DNA of 5,383 nt from Actinomycetota bacterium (lineage in GTDB: Bacteria > Actinomycetota > Acidimicrobiia > Acidimicrobiales > Microtrichaceae): positions 1 through 5,383 of the forward strand of contig WLLG01000177.1 of assembly GCA_009700815.1 (NCBI GenBank), read 5' to 3'. A program made the position numbers and the translations under genes. Shown here one piece after another: positions 4,720 through 5,383 of this stretch (position 1 is its first letter; each line of letters starts with the position of its first letter). The notes under the pieces were generated by a model. That model ran no database searches, was not told the DNA's origin, and saw only the letters and a list, made by a program, of their open reading frames with translations.

Positions 4720-5383
4720 ATGTCTAGCTCTAAATTACGCGGACGGCGACACATGTTGCGTGTTGCTCCAGCAATTCTAATGATCTCGTGTTTGTTCGTC
4801 GTGGCAACAGGGTGCGCTCCGGAGCTTGGAGCCTTGTTCAAGCTTCGGACCATATCGCAGCCTTCGTTACCTGAAACTTCCGACCCCTCGGTTGTTCGGG
4901 TGGACACACAGTTTTTTATCTATGGCTCCAATAATGACTTGCGGGCACCTGTCACGAAGACGAATGACATCGATCGGCAGTACACCCGCAGTGAGAAGGA
5001 CAGCTTGACTGTTGAGGCCATGCCCACTTCGCCGGCATGGGCTGCGAGGTCTGAGCAACTCTGGGCGCCAACCGTGGCCCAGTTTGGTACTCACTGGGTC
5101 ATGTTTTACGGAGCTGATCGTATAAATCCACCCCAACCGCAGAACGCTCAATGTGTTGGTCGCGCCTTCGCCGAGAGGCCTGAGGGTCCGTTTGTGCCGG
5201 AGCCGCAGCCGTTTAGTTGCGGAATTGGGCAGATTGGTGGTGCGCTTGACCCGGAGGTGACGAGTGACATTCAAGGCAACCGTTACCTGCTTGTAGCCTT
5301 TAGCGACACCGAGGCTCCCTTGCATGCAATCCCACTTGATGCCAACGCGAACGCTGTCGGGCCGCCTGTGCAGATTTTGGCTC
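4720..5383 (+). CDS. secreted lipoprotein with GH43-like five-bladed propeller fold, 3' truncated
   Basis: An open frame of 221 codons runs off the right edge without a stop. The N-terminus has a basic stretch (KLRGRRHMLR), a hydrophobic core (about 15-30) and ATGC, giving a candidate lipidated Cys32; the Ala at -3 is less usual than Leu but tolerated. After the signal the sequence reads like a glycoside hydrolase family 43 propeller. SDPSVVR with Asp55 matches the first-blade general-base motif, followed by FFIYGS. LWAPTV (114-119) with WVMFYG follows. CVGRAFAERPEGPF (145-158) matches the usual ATSDSPLGPF-like strand. LDPEV (176-180) with Asp177 matches the DPSxF motif of the transition-state-tuning Asp. 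Cys145 and Cys167 could form a disulfide. The expected catalytic Glu would lie beyond the window, so activity cannot be judged; a non-catalytic propeller is possible. Substrate is unknown, but GH43 enzymes typically cleave arabinose- or xylose-containing glycans. It follows the ATPase gene by 97 bases on the same strand. Confidence 0.75.
   Translation, partial: MSSSKLRGRRHMLRVAPAILMISCLFVVATGCAPELGALFKLRTISQPSLPETSDPSVVRVDTQFFIYGSNNDLRAPVTKTNDIDRQYTRSEKDSLTVEAMPTSPAWAARSEQLWAPTVAQFGTHWVMFYGADRINPPQPQNAQCVGRAFAERPEGPFVPEPQPFSCGIGQIGGALDPEVTSDIQGNRYLLVAFSDTEAPLHAIPLDANANAVGPPVQILA

Noticed and set aside
4867..5325. 152-codon open frame on the - strand opposite the GH43-like gene
   Set aside because: The + strand frame carries a strong Shine-Dalgarno sequence, signal peptide and GH43 motifs. 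The opposite frame has no ribosome site or motif that I can see.

Overview
The window looks like chromosomal DNA from a proteasome-bearing actinobacterium. The strongest evidence is a full-length ARC/Mpa-type proteasome-associated AAA ATPase ending in GQYL, close to a TrmI-type tRNA methyltransferase. A trmI-mpa neighbourhood of this kind is known from Mycobacterium (Rv2118c and Rv2115c). A MarP-like CvpA/trypsin membrane protease and a Thr-rich single-pass membrane protein fit the same group. Base composition looks moderate rather than very GC-rich, so a non-classical actinobacterial lineage is possible. I cannot name the genus.

Layout, left to right. Bases 2-523 (+) are the 3' part of trmI. 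Bases 525-572 (+) hold a possible 15-codon coupling ORF leading into a MarP-like serine protease (569-1729, +). After a 120-base gap, a Ser/Thr/Pro-rich single-pass membrane protein (1850-2320, +) ends inside a four-copy 17-bp tandem repeat (2313-2380). A ferredoxin (2398-2640, -) converges on that repeat. A 218-base divergent control region (2641-2858) separates the ferredoxin from the ATPase gene (2859-4622, +). A short intergenic region with a palindrome and a very strong Shine-Dalgarno sequence then leads into a secreted GH43-like lipoprotein (4720 to the end, +), which runs off the window.

How the genes may work together: the ATPase is the cytoplasmic unfoldase that feeds pupylated proteins to the 20S proteasome. 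The MarP-like protease would act on the periplasmic side of the membrane. TrmI makes m1A58 in tRNA. The ferredoxin is a small one-cluster electron carrier whose partner is not in the window. The Thr-rich protein has no assignable function. The gene straight after the ATPase is not dop or pup, as in classical Pup-proteasome loci, but an envelope sugar-hydrolase-like lipoprotein, so the rest of the Pup system must lie elsewhere or further downstream. No RNA genes, IS elements, CRISPR arrays or origins were seen, and no gene-free stretch exceeds 300 bases.
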